Origin: an uncultured Eubacteriales bacterium
GTDB lineage: Bacteria; Bacillota; Clostridia; Christensenellales; CAG-917
Direction of reading: 5' to 3'
NCBI GenBank assembly: GCA_900545885.1
Contig: URAF01000001.1
Span: 151,855-215,854 of the forward strand
Length of the DNA: 64,000 bases
Shown here: positions 15,263 to 23,639 of the stretch, piece after piece
Numbering within the stretch: position 1 is the first letter of the stretch
Layout of the letters: each line of letters opens with the position of its first letter
The notes under the pieces: model-generated
Told to the model about the DNA's origin: nothing
Database searches by the model: none
Seen by the model: the letters and a program-made list of their open reading frames with translations, nothing else
Translations under genes and position numbers: made by a program

Positions 15263-17647
15263 ATGAAAATTTTGTCGAAATTTGCGGTAGTGTTTCCGCT
15301 CGCAGCAATTCTTGTTTGCATACTTTTTCTGACGCTCGCGCTGACTTGCGGGGTCGCTTTTGCCGATAATTTCGACACCGAATATCCCACCGACGAATTC
15401 TTCCCCGTCGACCGTGCGCAATACGTTGCGGCAGGCGAATATCACATCGCCGTGTTCGATTCCGCAAAATCCAACATCGTCGTCAAAGGCACTGCCGTCG
15501 GCGCGAAAAGTTTCCATCTTTCCCTTGCGGACAAATCCGACGTTTCGGGCATATGGATTGCGGGCACAACCCTGCTTATCGAATACGGCAACGACACCAA
15601 ACAGTACTGCAAAGTCGACATGGCGGCGTCTGCGCCCGAACTTGTTCCCGCCACTCTCGACACTCCCGCAAACATCTCTTACATAACGTCCGACTCGCGT
15701 TATTTTTACGCAAAATCCGACTCCGCACTTACCGTTTACAACAGCAATCTTACACCCGTAAAAGAGAACGTCACCGACGAGGCGGTCAAAGGCACAAACG
15801 TCTTTGCGTCGGACAATATGACGCTTTACATCTTTTCAAGCTATTACGGTTCGCGCGAATACATTGTCTACAACGTAAACGAAGGCACTTCGTCGCTTTC
15901 CGTTCCTACCCTGTTTTCGCCTTACAGAGTTACCAACGCCGGCGAATATATGTTCATCGGAGAAAACTCCGAAATTTACGCAATACGCAAATCCGACGGA
16001 ACGGCACTCGATATTCCCGCAGTAAAATGCGCTTTCAAATCGCCTTTTGCGTCATACGGCAACAAACTGTACGTACCCAATGACAACGGCGGAGTTGACG
16101 TTTACACTTACGACTTTCAGGCTTTGACAGTCGAACTCACCGAAACGCTTGCCATGCGCGGCGACGGTGACGGTATGCTTGACACTCCGACCGACGTTAT
16201 TTTCCACGAAGACAGCATGATTATCGCAGACTCGGCGAACAACCGTATCGCATACGTGAAGAACGGCGAAACGTCTTATATATCCATAGACGGCGACTCA
16301 CCCGTAAAACTTACAGCGTCCTCAAAAGGACTTTACGTTGCGTCCGAACACGCCGTATATTCGGTTGAAAGTTCCGTTGCAACCAAACTCCTGAACGTAA
16401 CCGCAGAAGTCCGCGATATTCTGTCCCTCGGCGAATTCCTTTACGTGCTTACGTCCGACTCGCTTAACGTACTTGTCGGCGGCACACTTATGCCCGTAGC
16501 CACTCTCTCCGAAGCAGTCGCTATGACAAACGCCGAAGACAGCGGAATTATCTACGTTATGTCGCGTACGGGAATTTACACGCTGACGTCCGACGGCAAA
16601 GAGAAACTTCCTTTCCGCGCTTGCGATTTCTCCGCGGCAACGGATATTGCGGTTGACTATGCGGGCAACCTTTATGCGGTTTATCCCGAAAGTGACAAAA
16701 TCGTGTCCTACAAGAATATGCCCTCTTCCGTAACGGAAGACACCGTCACCAACCTTGACTCCGACATTCTCTCGCCCGCGCCCGTTTCGCTTACTTTGCA
16801 AGGATCTTACGCTTACTTTGCGTCCGAGTCCTGCTTTGTCGGCAAAATCGACGTAGGCGCAGTAGACAAAGACTCTTTCCAACCCGTTCCCGCACCCGTA
16901 CTCGGCGTCAATCCCGCCATGGAATTCGCGTCGGTCACCGCTGACACTTACATGTTCGGACAACCCGACCGCTTCGACACGTTGAGCGCGCTTGCGGCAC
17001 AAACGAAAGTTCTCGTATTCAAGGACGCGTCAACCGTAGAGGGTTACACGTACATCTATTCTCAAGGTCAATTCGGTTATGTCGAAACCACCGCCCTGCA
17101 AGCGGCGGAGCCTACTCCCGTCAACGAAAAATACGTTCTCAAAGCGGGTGCGCCGCTCACCACATATCCTATGTGTGAAACCACGCTTTCAATGAGCGAA
17201 AACGTTACGCTGACCTTACTCGACGGAGCGGCAGGACTTGACAACAACACTTGGGCACGCGTGGAATATGACGGCAAAACATATTTTGCAAAACGAGCCG
17301 ACCTTGAAAAATACGTCGAAATCGTACCCGAAAAAGAAAAGGTATATTGCAGAGCCGTCGCCGACAGAGCGGGCGGCGTTGTCAACATCTACTCTCTTCC
17401 CGACAGCACTTCGGACGTAGTCGTGGAAGTAGTCGACGGCACCAGAATGGAAATCCTCGAAGAAAACGGCGACTATTACTACATTACGGTAGACGGTGTA
17501 AGCGGATACGTACTCAAAAATCAGGTCAAGCTCGAAGGGCTCACAACGGTACAAATTGTGTCAATTGTGCTCGCCGTTCTGGTTATGGTGGCAGGCAGCG
17601 TGATATTCGCCGTCACCTACTACACGAGAAAAAAAGAAAAAGAGTAA
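15263..17647 (+). CDS. Membrane-anchored surface protein, beta-propeller-like with SH3-like domains
   Basis: 794 residues. Signal peptide at about 1-35; residues 40-600 are short repeating beta-strand-rich units (patterns such as SKGLYVASEHAVYSVES) suggesting a beta-propeller; two SH3b-like domains follow, about 630-700 and 705-765 (the second with NIYSLPDSTSDVVVEV and YITVDGVSGYVLKNQVK); a C-terminal membrane helix (about 768-788) ends in TRKKEKE. Same overall topology as the neighbouring divergent subtilase. SH3b domains often bind cell wall. I do not recognise a named family. No ribosome site; predicted leaderless. Confidence 0.8.
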   Translation: MKILSKFAVVFPLAAILVCILFLTLALTCGVAFADNFDTEYPTDEFFPVDRAQYVAAGEYHIAVFDSAKSNIVVKGTAVGAKSFHLSLADKSDVSGIWIAGTTLLIEYGNDTKQYCKVDMAASAPELVPATLDTPANISYITSDSRYFYAKSDSALTVYNSNLTPVKENVTDEAVKGTNVFASDNMTLYIFSSYYGSREYIVYNVNEGTSSLSVPTLFSPYRVTNAGEYMFIGENSEIYAIRKSDGTALDIPAVKCAFKSPFASYGNKLYVPNDNGGVDVYTYDFQALTVELTETLAMRGDGDGMLDTPTDVIFHEDSMIIADSANNRIAYVKNGETSYISIDGDSPVKLTASSKGLYVASEHAVYSVESSVATKLLNVTAEVRDILSLGEFLYVLTSDSLNVLVGGTLMPVATLSEAVAMTNAEDSGIIYVMSRTGIYTLTSDGKEKLPFRACDFSAATDIAVDYAGNLYAVYPESDKIVSYKNMPSSVTEDTVTNLDSDILSPAPVSLTLQGSYAYFASESCFVGKIDVGAVDKDSFQPVPAPVLGVNPAMEFASVTADTYMFGQPDRFDTLSALAAQTKVLVFKDASTVEGYTYIYSQGQFGYVETTALQAAEPTPVNEKYVLKAGAPLTTYPMCETTLSMSENVTLTLLDGAAGLDNNTWARVEYDGKTYFAKRADLEKYVEIVPEKEKVYCRAVADRAGGVVNIYSLPDSTSDVVVEVVDGTRMEILEENGDYYYITVDGVSGYVLKNQVKLEGLTTVQIVSIVLAVLVMVAGSVIFAVTYYTRKKEKE

Positions 17648-17664
17648 AAAGCCGCTGAAAAGAG

Positions 17665-17693
17665 TTGCAAAATTTTTCAGGTTGCTATATAAT
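17665..17693 (+). promoter_or_regulatory. tRNA-Pro promoter
   Basis: TTGCAA, 17 bp, TATAAT. Confidence 0.75.
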
Positions 17694-17720
17694 AATCCAG
17701 CAATCGGGAATTACCCGCAA

Positions 17721-17797
17721 CTGGGTGTGGCGCAGCTTGGTAGCGCGCTTGAATGGGGTTCAAGAGGCCGGAAGTTCAAATCTTCTCACCCAGACCA
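17721..17797 (+). tRNA. tRNA-Pro(GGG)
   Basis: 77 nt. Acceptor CTGGGTG/CACCCAG; anticodon stem CTTGA/TCAAG with loop ATGGGGT, anticodon GGG at 17755-17757; T arm with GTTCAAATC; CCA encoded at 17795-17797. Decodes CCC and CCU. Confidence 0.95.
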
Positions 17798-17840
17798 CGA
17801 ACGAAGCACAACGGAAGTTGTGCTTTTTTCTTTGTCAGGG
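17777..17840 (+). repeat. Direct repeat copy 1: tRNA-Pro 3' end plus terminator
   Basis: Starts inside the T arm of tRNA-Pro (CAAATCTTCTCACCCAGACCA) and runs through its terminator. Nearly identical to 17944-18007, 167 bp downstream. Confidence 0.9.
17804..17830 (+). terminator. tRNA-Pro terminator
   Basis: Stem AAGCACAAC/GTTGTGCTT, loop GGAA, followed by a T tract. Confidence 0.85.
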
Positions 17841-17943
17841 TAAGAAGACAATGACAAGACGTTACGCGATTCGGGCATTGCGGAACAATGTCCGCAAAAC
17901 AGATTGCCCTGCAATCGCTATTACGCGCGTATAGCACGCGCTA

Positions 17944-18007
17944 CAAATCTTCTCACCCAGACCATGAACGAAGCACAACGGAAGTTGTGCTTTTTTTCTT
18001 TGTCGGG
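17944..18007 (+). repeat. Direct repeat copy 2: displaced tRNA-Pro 3' end plus terminator
   Basis: Second copy of the tRNA 3' half (from the T loop to CCA) and of the terminator, without the rest of the tRNA. The 103 bp between the copies carry no recognisable gene. Looks like the scar of an excised or decayed integrant, or of a local duplication. Confidence 0.85.
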
Positions 18008-18080
18008 ATTTCTTTATTGACACTCAATTATCCTGCACCAGCGCAAACTCCACGTCAAATAAATTGCATTTTCAAAATTA

Positions 18081-18108
18081 AAAAGCAACGGTATTTGCCG
18101 TTGCTTTT
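18081..18108 (-). terminator. Terminator of LOG-family gene
   Basis: Stem AAAAGCAACGG/CCGTTGCTTTT with a 6 nt loop; T-rich on the minus strand. Confidence 0.75.
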
Positions 18109-18126
18109 GATTGACCGTTTTGACTG

Positions 18127-18693
18127 TCAGTCGTTCTTTTTGATGCCCGTATGGGTGTCGGTGTAAAGATTTAGATACTTTTCGAGTATCGCGATGGCTT
18201 CGTCTGCCGTTGTTACGCCAAACACTCTGTCCTCTTCGATTTGCGGATAGCGAATACGGTGGTCAAGCCTTGTATCGGCAACCTTTGCGCTCCACCCGTC
18301 AACGTTGCTGAACGCTATCATAAGCCGTTTGAGCGGCCATGCGTTGCTGAGCTCGGCAAGAGTCCCCGCACCGCCTCCTATGGCTATTACGGCGTCGGAA
18401 TTGGCTACGATAACGTTTCTGTACACGTCGAGTCCTGTTGCGACCACTATATCCGCGGCGTCGCTCGCAAGTTTTCTGTCAAACATGGGAAGAATTGCAA
18501 CAGTGTCGCCTTCACGGTAAAACTTCGACGATTTTGCGCCCTTGAACGCAGCGTCCATAACTCCGCCGAGACCGCCCGACGCAACTCTGTATCCGTTGTC
18601 GACAAGCGCTTTTCCCATGCTGAAAGCGGCTTTGTATTTTTCGCCGTCGGGTTCAATATAGCTGTCGCCTATTATCGAAATCATTTTTCTCAT
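18127..18693 (-). CDS. LOG/SLOG family protein (TIGR00725-like)
   Basis: 188 residues with a Rossmann-like nucleotide-binding fold. Seen: MISIIGDSY start of the fold, GGLGGVMDAAFKGA, and IGGGAGTLAEL (residues 105-115), the form of the PGGxGTxxE motif in this family. Plant and bacterial LOG enzymes remove ribose 5-phosphate from nucleotide monophosphates, and related SLOG proteins bind nucleotides; the substrate here is unknown. The start follows the CGAGGTG site 5 nt upstream. Single-gene unit. Confidence 0.85.
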   Translation of the reverse strand: MRKMISIIGDSYIEPDGEKYKAAFSMGKALVDNGYRVASGGLGGVMDAAFKGAKSSKFYREGDTVAILPMFDRKLASDAADIVVATGLDVYRNVIVANSDAVIAIGGGAGTLAELSNAWPLKRLMIAFSNVDGWSAKVADTRLDHRIRYPQIEEDRVFGVTTADEAIAILEKYLNLYTDTHTGIKKND

Positions 18694-18851
18694 AAAACAC
18701 CTCGTTATTATTTATATTATCACACTATGCCGACAAGTTCAAGCAAGCCATAACCTTGAAGCCGCATACAAAAAATTGTTGCCGCAAGTGCCCTGTTTTA
18801 ACCGTCAGCAACATTATAACACTACATATTGTGAAAAATTCAAAAAAATGG

Positions 18852-18880
18852 TTGAAATGTTAATCAATTAATGGTAAAAT
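18852..18880 (+). promoter_or_regulatory. Aminotransferase promoter
   Basis: TTGAAA, 17 bp, TAAAAT, with a 38 nt leader containing AGGAG and AAGGTGG before the ATG. Confidence 0.6.
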
Positions 18881-18924
18881 TGTTACATAATTTGCAATAA
18901 AAGTTGCAGGAGTAAGGTGGAAGT

Positions 18925-20112
18925 ATGATTGATTACAACAAAATTTTGAACCCCGTCGCAAGAGATATGAAGCCCTCGGGCATCAGAAAATTCTTTGAAA
19001 TCGCCGCAACGAGAAAGGATTGCATATCGCTGGGTGTCGGCGAACCCGACTTTATCACGCCCCAAAAGTTCAGTCAGGCCGGTATCGACAGCATACTGCA
19101 AGGCAAAACCCAGTACACCGCCAACGCAGGACTTATGGAACTCCGAAAAGCAATCAGCAAGTATCTCGACGGCTTTATCGGCGTGCACTACGACCCCGCA
19201 AGCGAAATAATAATCACCGTCGGTGCTTCCGAAGGTATTGATGCGGCATTCAGAGCGATTTGCGCTCCCGGCGACGAAATTCTCATTCCCGAACCTTGCT
19301 TCGTCTGCTACGCTCCCCTGGTTTCGCTGACCGGCGCAACCCCCGTAAGCGTAAAATGCTACATCGAAGACGAATTCAAACTCACCGCCGACGAACTGAA
19401 AAAAGCAATCACCCCCAAAACCAAGGGCGTGCTCATAGCTTTCCCCAACAATCCCACGGGCGGCATTATGGAAAAGAGCGACCTCGAAGCGCTCGTTCCG
19501 ATTATCGAAGAAAACAACCTCATCGTTTTCTCCGACGAAATCTACGGCGAACTGGTCTACAACGGACTGAAATTCACGTCGATAGCCTCTCTCGGCAATA
19601 TGCGTGAACGCACAATCGTTCTCAGTGGCTTCTCCAAAGCATTCGCAATGACGGGTTGGAGATTGGGTTACATCTGCGCACCCAAAGAGATTATCGACGT
19701 TGTGTACAAAATTCACCAATACGGAATTATGTGCGCTCCTACCGCCGCACAATACGCCGCACTTGCAGCGCTCGAAGATTCTTTCGAAAACGATTTTGCG
19801 GAAGTGAAACATATGCGTTCCAAGTACGACGAAAGAAGAAGATATCTCGTCGATAGACTCAATGCACTCGGACTCACCTGCTTTGAACCCAGAGGCGCGT
19901 TCTATGCTTTCCCCTGCGTCAAATCCACGGGAATGGACGGCGAACAGTTCGCATACGCCCTGCTTGAAGCAAAGAACGTCGCAGTCGTACCCGGCGGCGC
20001 ATTCGGCGAAAGCGGCAAAGACTTCATCAGAATTTCCTATGCATACTCCGTCGAAGCAATCAAAACCGCTCTCGACAAAATCGAAGAATTCCTCAACGAC
20101 CTCAAAAAGTAA
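18925..20112 (+). CDS. PLP-dependent aminotransferase, class I/II
   Basis: 395-residue fold-type I aminotransferase of the aspartate/aromatic group. Seen: N-terminal MKPSGIRKFFEIA, cofactor residues in FPNNPTGG (around 173-180) and SDEIYGEL (Asp204), the Schiff-base lysine in SGFSKAFAMTGWRLGY (Lys238), and C-terminal FIRISYAYS with the carboxylate-binding Arg. Transfers amino groups between an amino acid and a 2-oxo acid; the preferred substrate cannot be read from the sequence. AGGAGTAAGGTGG provides the ribosome site. Single-gene unit. Confidence 0.93.
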   Translation: MIDYNKILNPVARDMKPSGIRKFFEIAATRKDCISLGVGEPDFITPQKFSQAGIDSILQGKTQYTANAGLMELRKAISKYLDGFIGVHYDPASEIIITVGASEGIDAAFRAICAPGDEILIPEPCFVCYAPLVSLTGATPVSVKCYIEDEFKLTADELKKAITPKTKGVLIAFPNNPTGGIMEKSDLEALVPIIEENNLIVFSDEIYGELVYNGLKFTSIASLGNMRERTIVLSGFSKAFAMTGWRLGYICAPKEIIDVVYKIHQYGIMCAPTAAQYAALAALEDSFENDFAEVKHMRSKYDERRRYLVDRLNALGLTCFEPRGAFYAFPCVKSTGMDGEQFAYALLEAKNVAVVPGGAFGESGKDFIRISYAYSVEAIKTALDKIEEFLNDLKK

Positions 20113-20140
20113 TCAACGTTCAAATCAAAATACCCTCAAA

Positions 20141-20176
20141 ACAAAAGGCGCATCGTTGATGCGCCTTTTGTCTTTA
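20141..20176 (+). terminator. Aminotransferase terminator
   Basis: Perfect 14 bp stem ACAAAAGGCGCATC/GATGCGCCTTTTGT, 3 nt loop, then CTTTATT. Confidence 0.85.
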
Positions 20177-20182
20177 TTCTGG

Positions 20183-20479
20183 TCAGTCAACCCTATTAGT
20201 TTTGTCAGTTACATTTATTCTTTTTATGTTTATTGTTTGAAAAAAATATCTGATTTTGATATGTTCTTCAAGTATGTAAACCAGCGTCAAAGTTAAATAA
20301 AAGCTAAAAAACGCGCCAACCTCTCCGCCTATAAATATTATAGAAAACATTTTAAATCCTTCCAACCCGCCAATCATAGAAGCATATGCAACCGAAACTG
20401 CAAACACAAATATAAAAGCTAGGCAAAAGAAAACATAAAAGAAACACTTTGCATATCTGCACAATTTATCACTATTCAT
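20183..20479 (-). CDS. Small two-helix membrane protein
   Basis: 98 residues from MNSDKLC; the AAAGGAGG site 8 nt upstream fixes this start rather than two ATG codons further up. Two hydrophobic segments, about residues 10-35 and 43-72, followed by a basic tail (INIKRINVTDKTNRVD). Not recognised. It is transcribed divergently from an XRE regulator, and two 14 bp palindromes lie between them, so it is probably controlled by that regulator. Converges on the aminotransferase terminator. Confidence 0.7.
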   Translation of the reverse strand: MNSDKLCRYAKCFFYVFFCLAFIFVFAVSVAYASMIGGLEGFKMFSIIFIGGEVGAFFSFYLTLTLVYILEEHIKIRYFFQTINIKRINVTDKTNRVD

Positions 20480-20509
20480 ATCCGCCTCCTTTCTCGACAT
20501 TATGATATA

Positions 20510-20552
20510 AGAAGATTTCTTCTTTGTCAATAATATTAAGAAGATTACTTCT
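20510..20552. promoter_or_regulatory. Pair of palindromic operators between XRE and membrane-protein genes
   Basis: AGAAGATTTCTTCT at 20510-20523 and AGAAGATTACTTCT at 20539-20552: the same arms AGAAG/CTTCT around a 4 nt centre, centres 29 bp apart. The second abuts a -10-like TAAAAT (20552-20557). Confidence 0.75.
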
Positions 20553-20563
20553 AAAATGTGAGT

Positions 20564-20770
20564 ATGAGCGTTATTGGAGAAAGGATAAAGGAATTAAGAC
20601 TTGAACAAGGCGTATCCCAAAGCACTCTCGGCAACTCTATCGGAGTAAGTCAAAAAGCCGTTGACTACTGGGAGCGCGGCGTGAACGAACCGAAAGCAAG
20701 CTATATCGTAAAACTTGCGGATTTCTTCAATGTAAGTTCCGATTATCTGCTTGGACGAAAAGAAATGTAA
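20564..20770 (+). CDS. XRE-family transcriptional regulator
   Basis: 68 residues, a single Cro/C1-type helix-turn-helix: IGERIKELRLEQGVSQSTLG, then NSIGVSQKAVDYWERG and the tail LADFFNVSSDYLLGRKEM. Probably binds the paired palindromes upstream and controls itself and the divergent membrane-protein gene (inference). The ATG at 20564 is 6 nt after TAAAAT and has no ribosome site; a GTG at 20558 is the alternative start. Confidence 0.88.
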   Translation: MSVIGERIKELRLEQGVSQSTLGNSIGVSQKAVDYWERGVNEPKASYIVKLADFFNVSSDYLLGRKEM

Positions 20771-20817
20771 CAAATATCCAAATTTCAATTTGCTGACAAA
20801 TATTTTCACACCAACAA

Positions 20818-20849
20818 AAAAGGCTTGCAACTTGGCAAGCCTTTTCGTT
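20818..20849. terminator. Bidirectional terminator between XRE and OYE genes
   Basis: Stem AAAAGGCTTGC/GCAAGCCTTTT with a 6 nt loop, A/T runs on both sides. Confidence 0.8.
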
Positions 20850-20888
20850 TTATTTATCTGATAGATTGCGTTCGGAGAAACCGACAAA

Positions 20889-22976
20889 CTATTTGATTTT
20901 GTTCATTGCGACATCGTACGCCGCGGCGGTTGCGTTTGCGATTCTGCCAACTTTGTTTGCGTCGCCGATGACAAACACGTTTTTGACCTTGCCTTCGATT
21001 TCCTTTGCAAAACCGTTGACGGGACGCGCACCGAGAGAAAGGACGACCGCGTCGCAATCAATTCTGCTCTGTTTCTTGGTCTTGACTTCTTCGACCACCA
21101 CGCCTTTGTCGTCAATCGACACGAGCTTTGTATTGAGACGGAACGTTGCGCCCGCTTTTTGAAGTTTGGGCATAGCGTCGTCGATGTGCTGGAACCAAGT
21201 TCCGGGAGCAACCGTTTTTGCCATTTCGACAAACGTAAGTTTGTTGCCGCCGAGTGCGAGAAGTTCGCCCGTTTCAAGACCGGTCATACCCGTACCGATA
21301 ACGGCGATTTTCTTGTTCTCGAATTTTACGGTGCCGTCGAGAACCTGAGTCGTGGTAAAGACGTTTGCGCCGTCCGTACCTTTGATGGAACGGGGTCTTA
21401 CCGCAACAGCACCCGTTGCAACGATGACTGCGCAAGGATTGAGCGCGGTGACTGCTTCAACCGTCGCTTCCGTACCGAAACGGATTTCCGCACCATACTT
21501 GCGAGCGTTGGTTTCGAGGTCAACGGAACACCATTTGATTTTCTCTTTGTGAGGTCCTTTGTCTGCAAGGTTAAGCTGTCCGCCGCTTTCGTTTTCTTTT
21601 TCAAAGACAACGGGCTTGAAACCGCGACGTCCGAGTATTTCTGCCGCCATAAGTCCCGCAGGGCCTGCGCCGACGATTGCCACCGTTCTGCCGTTTCCGT
21701 CTTTGGGGAGATTGGCAAAACGTTTCTCTTCGCCAAGCGTGGGATTGACCGTGCAGCAACCGTGCTGACCGCGGTATGCGTTTGCCATCATGCTCTCTAT
21801 GCAGTACAAGCAGTTGATGCAACGTTTGACTTCGTTGCTTCTGCCTTCCTTAACCTTGTTTGCCCAATGCGGGTCGGCAATGTGAGGTCTGCCGAGGCAC
21901 ACGAAATCCTGAATTCCCGCTTCGAGCTGGCTTTCCGCCTGTTCGGGCGAACGAATGAGGTTTGCGGCAAGAATGGGTACTGTCGTGACCTCTTTTTTGA
22001 CGGCTTCCGCCATATAGGCTCTCCAACCGCATTCGAAGGAAGTAGGTTCCAACCAATAGTTGTATGTATCGTATGCGGCGGATGAAACGTCGATTGCGTC
22101 GGCACCTGCCTCAACAAACGCCTTCGCGTACTTCACACCGGTATCGAGTGCATAACCTTTTCCGGGTTGTCCGATTTTGGCATAGCATTCGTCGACGGCA
22201 AGACGTACGACGACGGGATAATCCTTGCCGCAAGCGACTTTTATACCCTTAATTATTTCAACGACAAAACGCGCTCTGTTCTCGAAACTTCCGCCGTATT
22301 CGTCCGTTCTTCTGTTGGTGTTGGGGCTGAGGAACTGTTGCAGCAGATAACCGTGTGCAGCGTGGAGTTCTACACCGTCAACACCTGCTTTCTGGCAACG
22401 CACCGCCGCGTCGATAAACTGTTGAATGAGTTGTTTGACTTCGCGGTGACGCAGTCCTCTGACGTGTCCGCCCGCAACCTTGCTGGGTTCGCATTTGGAA
22501 GGACCTGCGGATGCGGGAATGAGGTTTTTTTCAATAAGTTTGTCCGCAAACTTCGGAGCAAGTTTGAAGATAAGGTTCGGGAAAGACTTACAAACTTTGG
22601 AAACCGCATTGGTGAGAGGTACGGTGTGCACCATGGGGCCTACGTTCTGTCTGCCGGGGTGATGCAACTGTACAAACAGTTTGGTGTCGTGACGGTGTAT
22701 GCGCTTCACCAGTTCTTTCATGGGCTCGATGTTGCTGTCGTGCGACATTGCAAGCTGGTTGAATGCGCTGGCACCGTGTACGTCGTTGACGCGCGTGATT
22801 TCGGTGATGATAAGACCCGTTCCGCCGATTGCACGTTCTTCGTAGTAGTCCATCAGCATTTCGGTGGGACAACCGTCGGGTCTGCCGAAACCTACCATCA
22901 TAGGCGGCATTACTATTCTGTTTTTGACTTCGCAAGTGCCTATCTTCATAGGCGAGAAAAGAAGTTTGTAGTCCAT
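20889..22976 (-). CDS. NADH:flavin oxidoreductase, Old Yellow Enzyme/2,4-dienoyl-CoA reductase type
   Basis: 695-residue flavo-iron-sulfur enzyme that reduces activated C=C bonds. Seen: N-terminal FMN TIM barrel (NRIVMPPMMVGFG; AAHGYLLQQFLSP near residue 200), a 4Fe-4S ligand cluster CINCLYCIESMM with a further Cys in HGCCTVNP, an FAD-binding IVGAGPAGLMAAEILGRRG and a second dinucleotide site KIAVIGTGMTGLETG. Same plan as FadH and bile-acid BaiCD/BaiH. Start chosen at MDYKLLF, where ACGGAGA lies 7 nt upstream. It follows the VOC gene by 34 nt, so it is the second gene of that operon. Substrate unknown. Confidence 0.92.
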   Translation of the reverse strand: MDYKLLFSPMKIGTCEVKNRIVMPPMMVGFGRPDGCPTEMLMDYYEERAIGGTGLIITEITRVNDVHGASAFNQLAMSHDSNIEPMKELVKRIHRHDTKLFVQLHHPGRQNVGPMVHTVPLTNAVSKVCKSFPNLIFKLAPKFADKLIEKNLIPASAGPSKCEPSKVAGGHVRGLRHREVKQLIQQFIDAAVRCQKAGVDGVELHAAHGYLLQQFLSPNTNRRTDEYGGSFENRARFVVEIIKGIKVACGKDYPVVVRLAVDECYAKIGQPGKGYALDTGVKYAKAFVEAGADAIDVSSAAYDTYNYWLEPTSFECGWRAYMAEAVKKEVTTVPILAANLIRSPEQAESQLEAGIQDFVCLGRPHIADPHWANKVKEGRSNEVKRCINCLYCIESMMANAYRGQHGCCTVNPTLGEEKRFANLPKDGNGRTVAIVGAGPAGLMAAEILGRRGFKPVVFEKENESGGQLNLADKGPHKEKIKWCSVDLETNARKYGAEIRFGTEATVEAVTALNPCAVIVATGAVAVRPRSIKGTDGANVFTTTQVLDGTVKFENKKIAVIGTGMTGLETGELLALGGNKLTFVEMAKTVAPGTWFQHIDDAMPKLQKAGATFRLNTKLVSIDDKGVVVEEVKTKKQSRIDCDAVVLSLGARPVNGFAKEIEGKVKNVFVIGDANKVGRIANATAAAYDVAMNKIK

Positions 22977-23010
22977 AATATTCTCCGTTATCAAATGCGG
23001 AAGACCGCTG

Positions 23011-23532
23011 TTATTTTACTCGTTTGTAGTTTCCCGTAAGCGCGGCAAGCTGCGTTTCGAACGGCATATCGCCCTTTTTCATACCGAAAGGCAAAGTTGT
23101 TTCGATAAGTTCGTAAACAGCGTCGTTTTCGCTCTTTCCGACGTAAGCGTACTTGACCGTTGCACCTGCGCTCTTGAACGTTGCCGCCTGCAACACTTTC
23201 AGTCCCTCTTTTTCAACGTGTTTGATTGCCTCGTCGAGGTTCTTTACGTTGTACTGAATGTGGTGGATTGCCTCTCCGTGATTGGCAAGGAAAGTCGTGT
23301 ATATGTTCTCGTCGCCTTGCGGATAAATAAGTTCGATGACTGTATGCCCTTTTCCGCCGAAGTAAAGCGTAACGTTGCAGTTGCGTTTTTCGCCGCGATA
23401 CGTCATATCGAGGGGCGTATCGTAAGTAAGCTCATACCATTTCTTAATGCCGAAAAGACGGGAGTAATGCTCTTTTGCCGCCTGCAAATCTTTTACGACT
23501 ATGCCGACGTGACCTATTTTGCCGAATTTCAT
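23011..23532 (-). CDS. VOC/glyoxalase-fold protein
   Basis: 173 residues with the two babbab modules of the vicinal oxygen chelate superfamily. Seen: GKIGHVGIVVKDLQAAKEHY at the start (first metal-ligand His in GHVGI), CNVTLYFGGKGHTVIELIYP, GEAIHHIQYNVKNLDEAIKH (second His) and YELIE near the end. Resembles methylmalonyl-CoA epimerase and lactoylglutathione lyase relatives; the reaction is not determined. The ATG at 23532 follows a TGAGGT site. First gene of a two-gene operon with the flavin oxidoreductase, with an operator at its transcription start. Confidence 0.85.
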   Translation of the reverse strand: MKFGKIGHVGIVVKDLQAAKEHYSRLFGIKKWYELTYDTPLDMTYRGEKRNCNVTLYFGGKGHTVIELIYPQGDENIYTTFLANHGEAIHHIQYNVKNLDEAIKHVEKEGLKVLQAATFKSAGATVKYAYVGKSENDAVYELIETTLPFGMKKGDMPFETQLAALTGNYKRVK

Positions 23533-23550
23533 AAATACCTCACGGAAACT

Positions 23551-23597
23551 TTGTAAACTCTGTTTACAAGTGTACCATATGTGTTCACACAAGTCAA
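23551..23597 (-). promoter_or_regulatory. Promoter and palindromic operator of VOC/OYE operon
   Basis: Minus strand TTGACT, 17 bp, TACACT (23569-23574 as -10). Directly downstream, over the expected start site, is the perfect inverted repeat TTGTAAAC-TCT-GTTTACAA (23551-23569). A repressor bound there would block initiation. Confidence 0.75.
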
Positions 23598-23604
23598 CGC
23601 AAAC

Positions 23605-23633
23605 AATTAAAAAGCGCGCTATTTGCGCGCTTT
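23605..23633 (-). terminator. Terminator of purine operon (after folD)
   Basis: Perfect stem AAAGCGCGC/GCGCGCTTT, loop TATTT, T tail on the minus strand. Confidence 0.85.
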
Positions 23634-23639
23634 CCGACT

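Noticed and set aside
17837..17943. Second complete tRNA-Pro in tandem
   Set aside because: Only the 3' end is repeated; no D arm, anticodon arm or 5' acceptor strand can be drawn.
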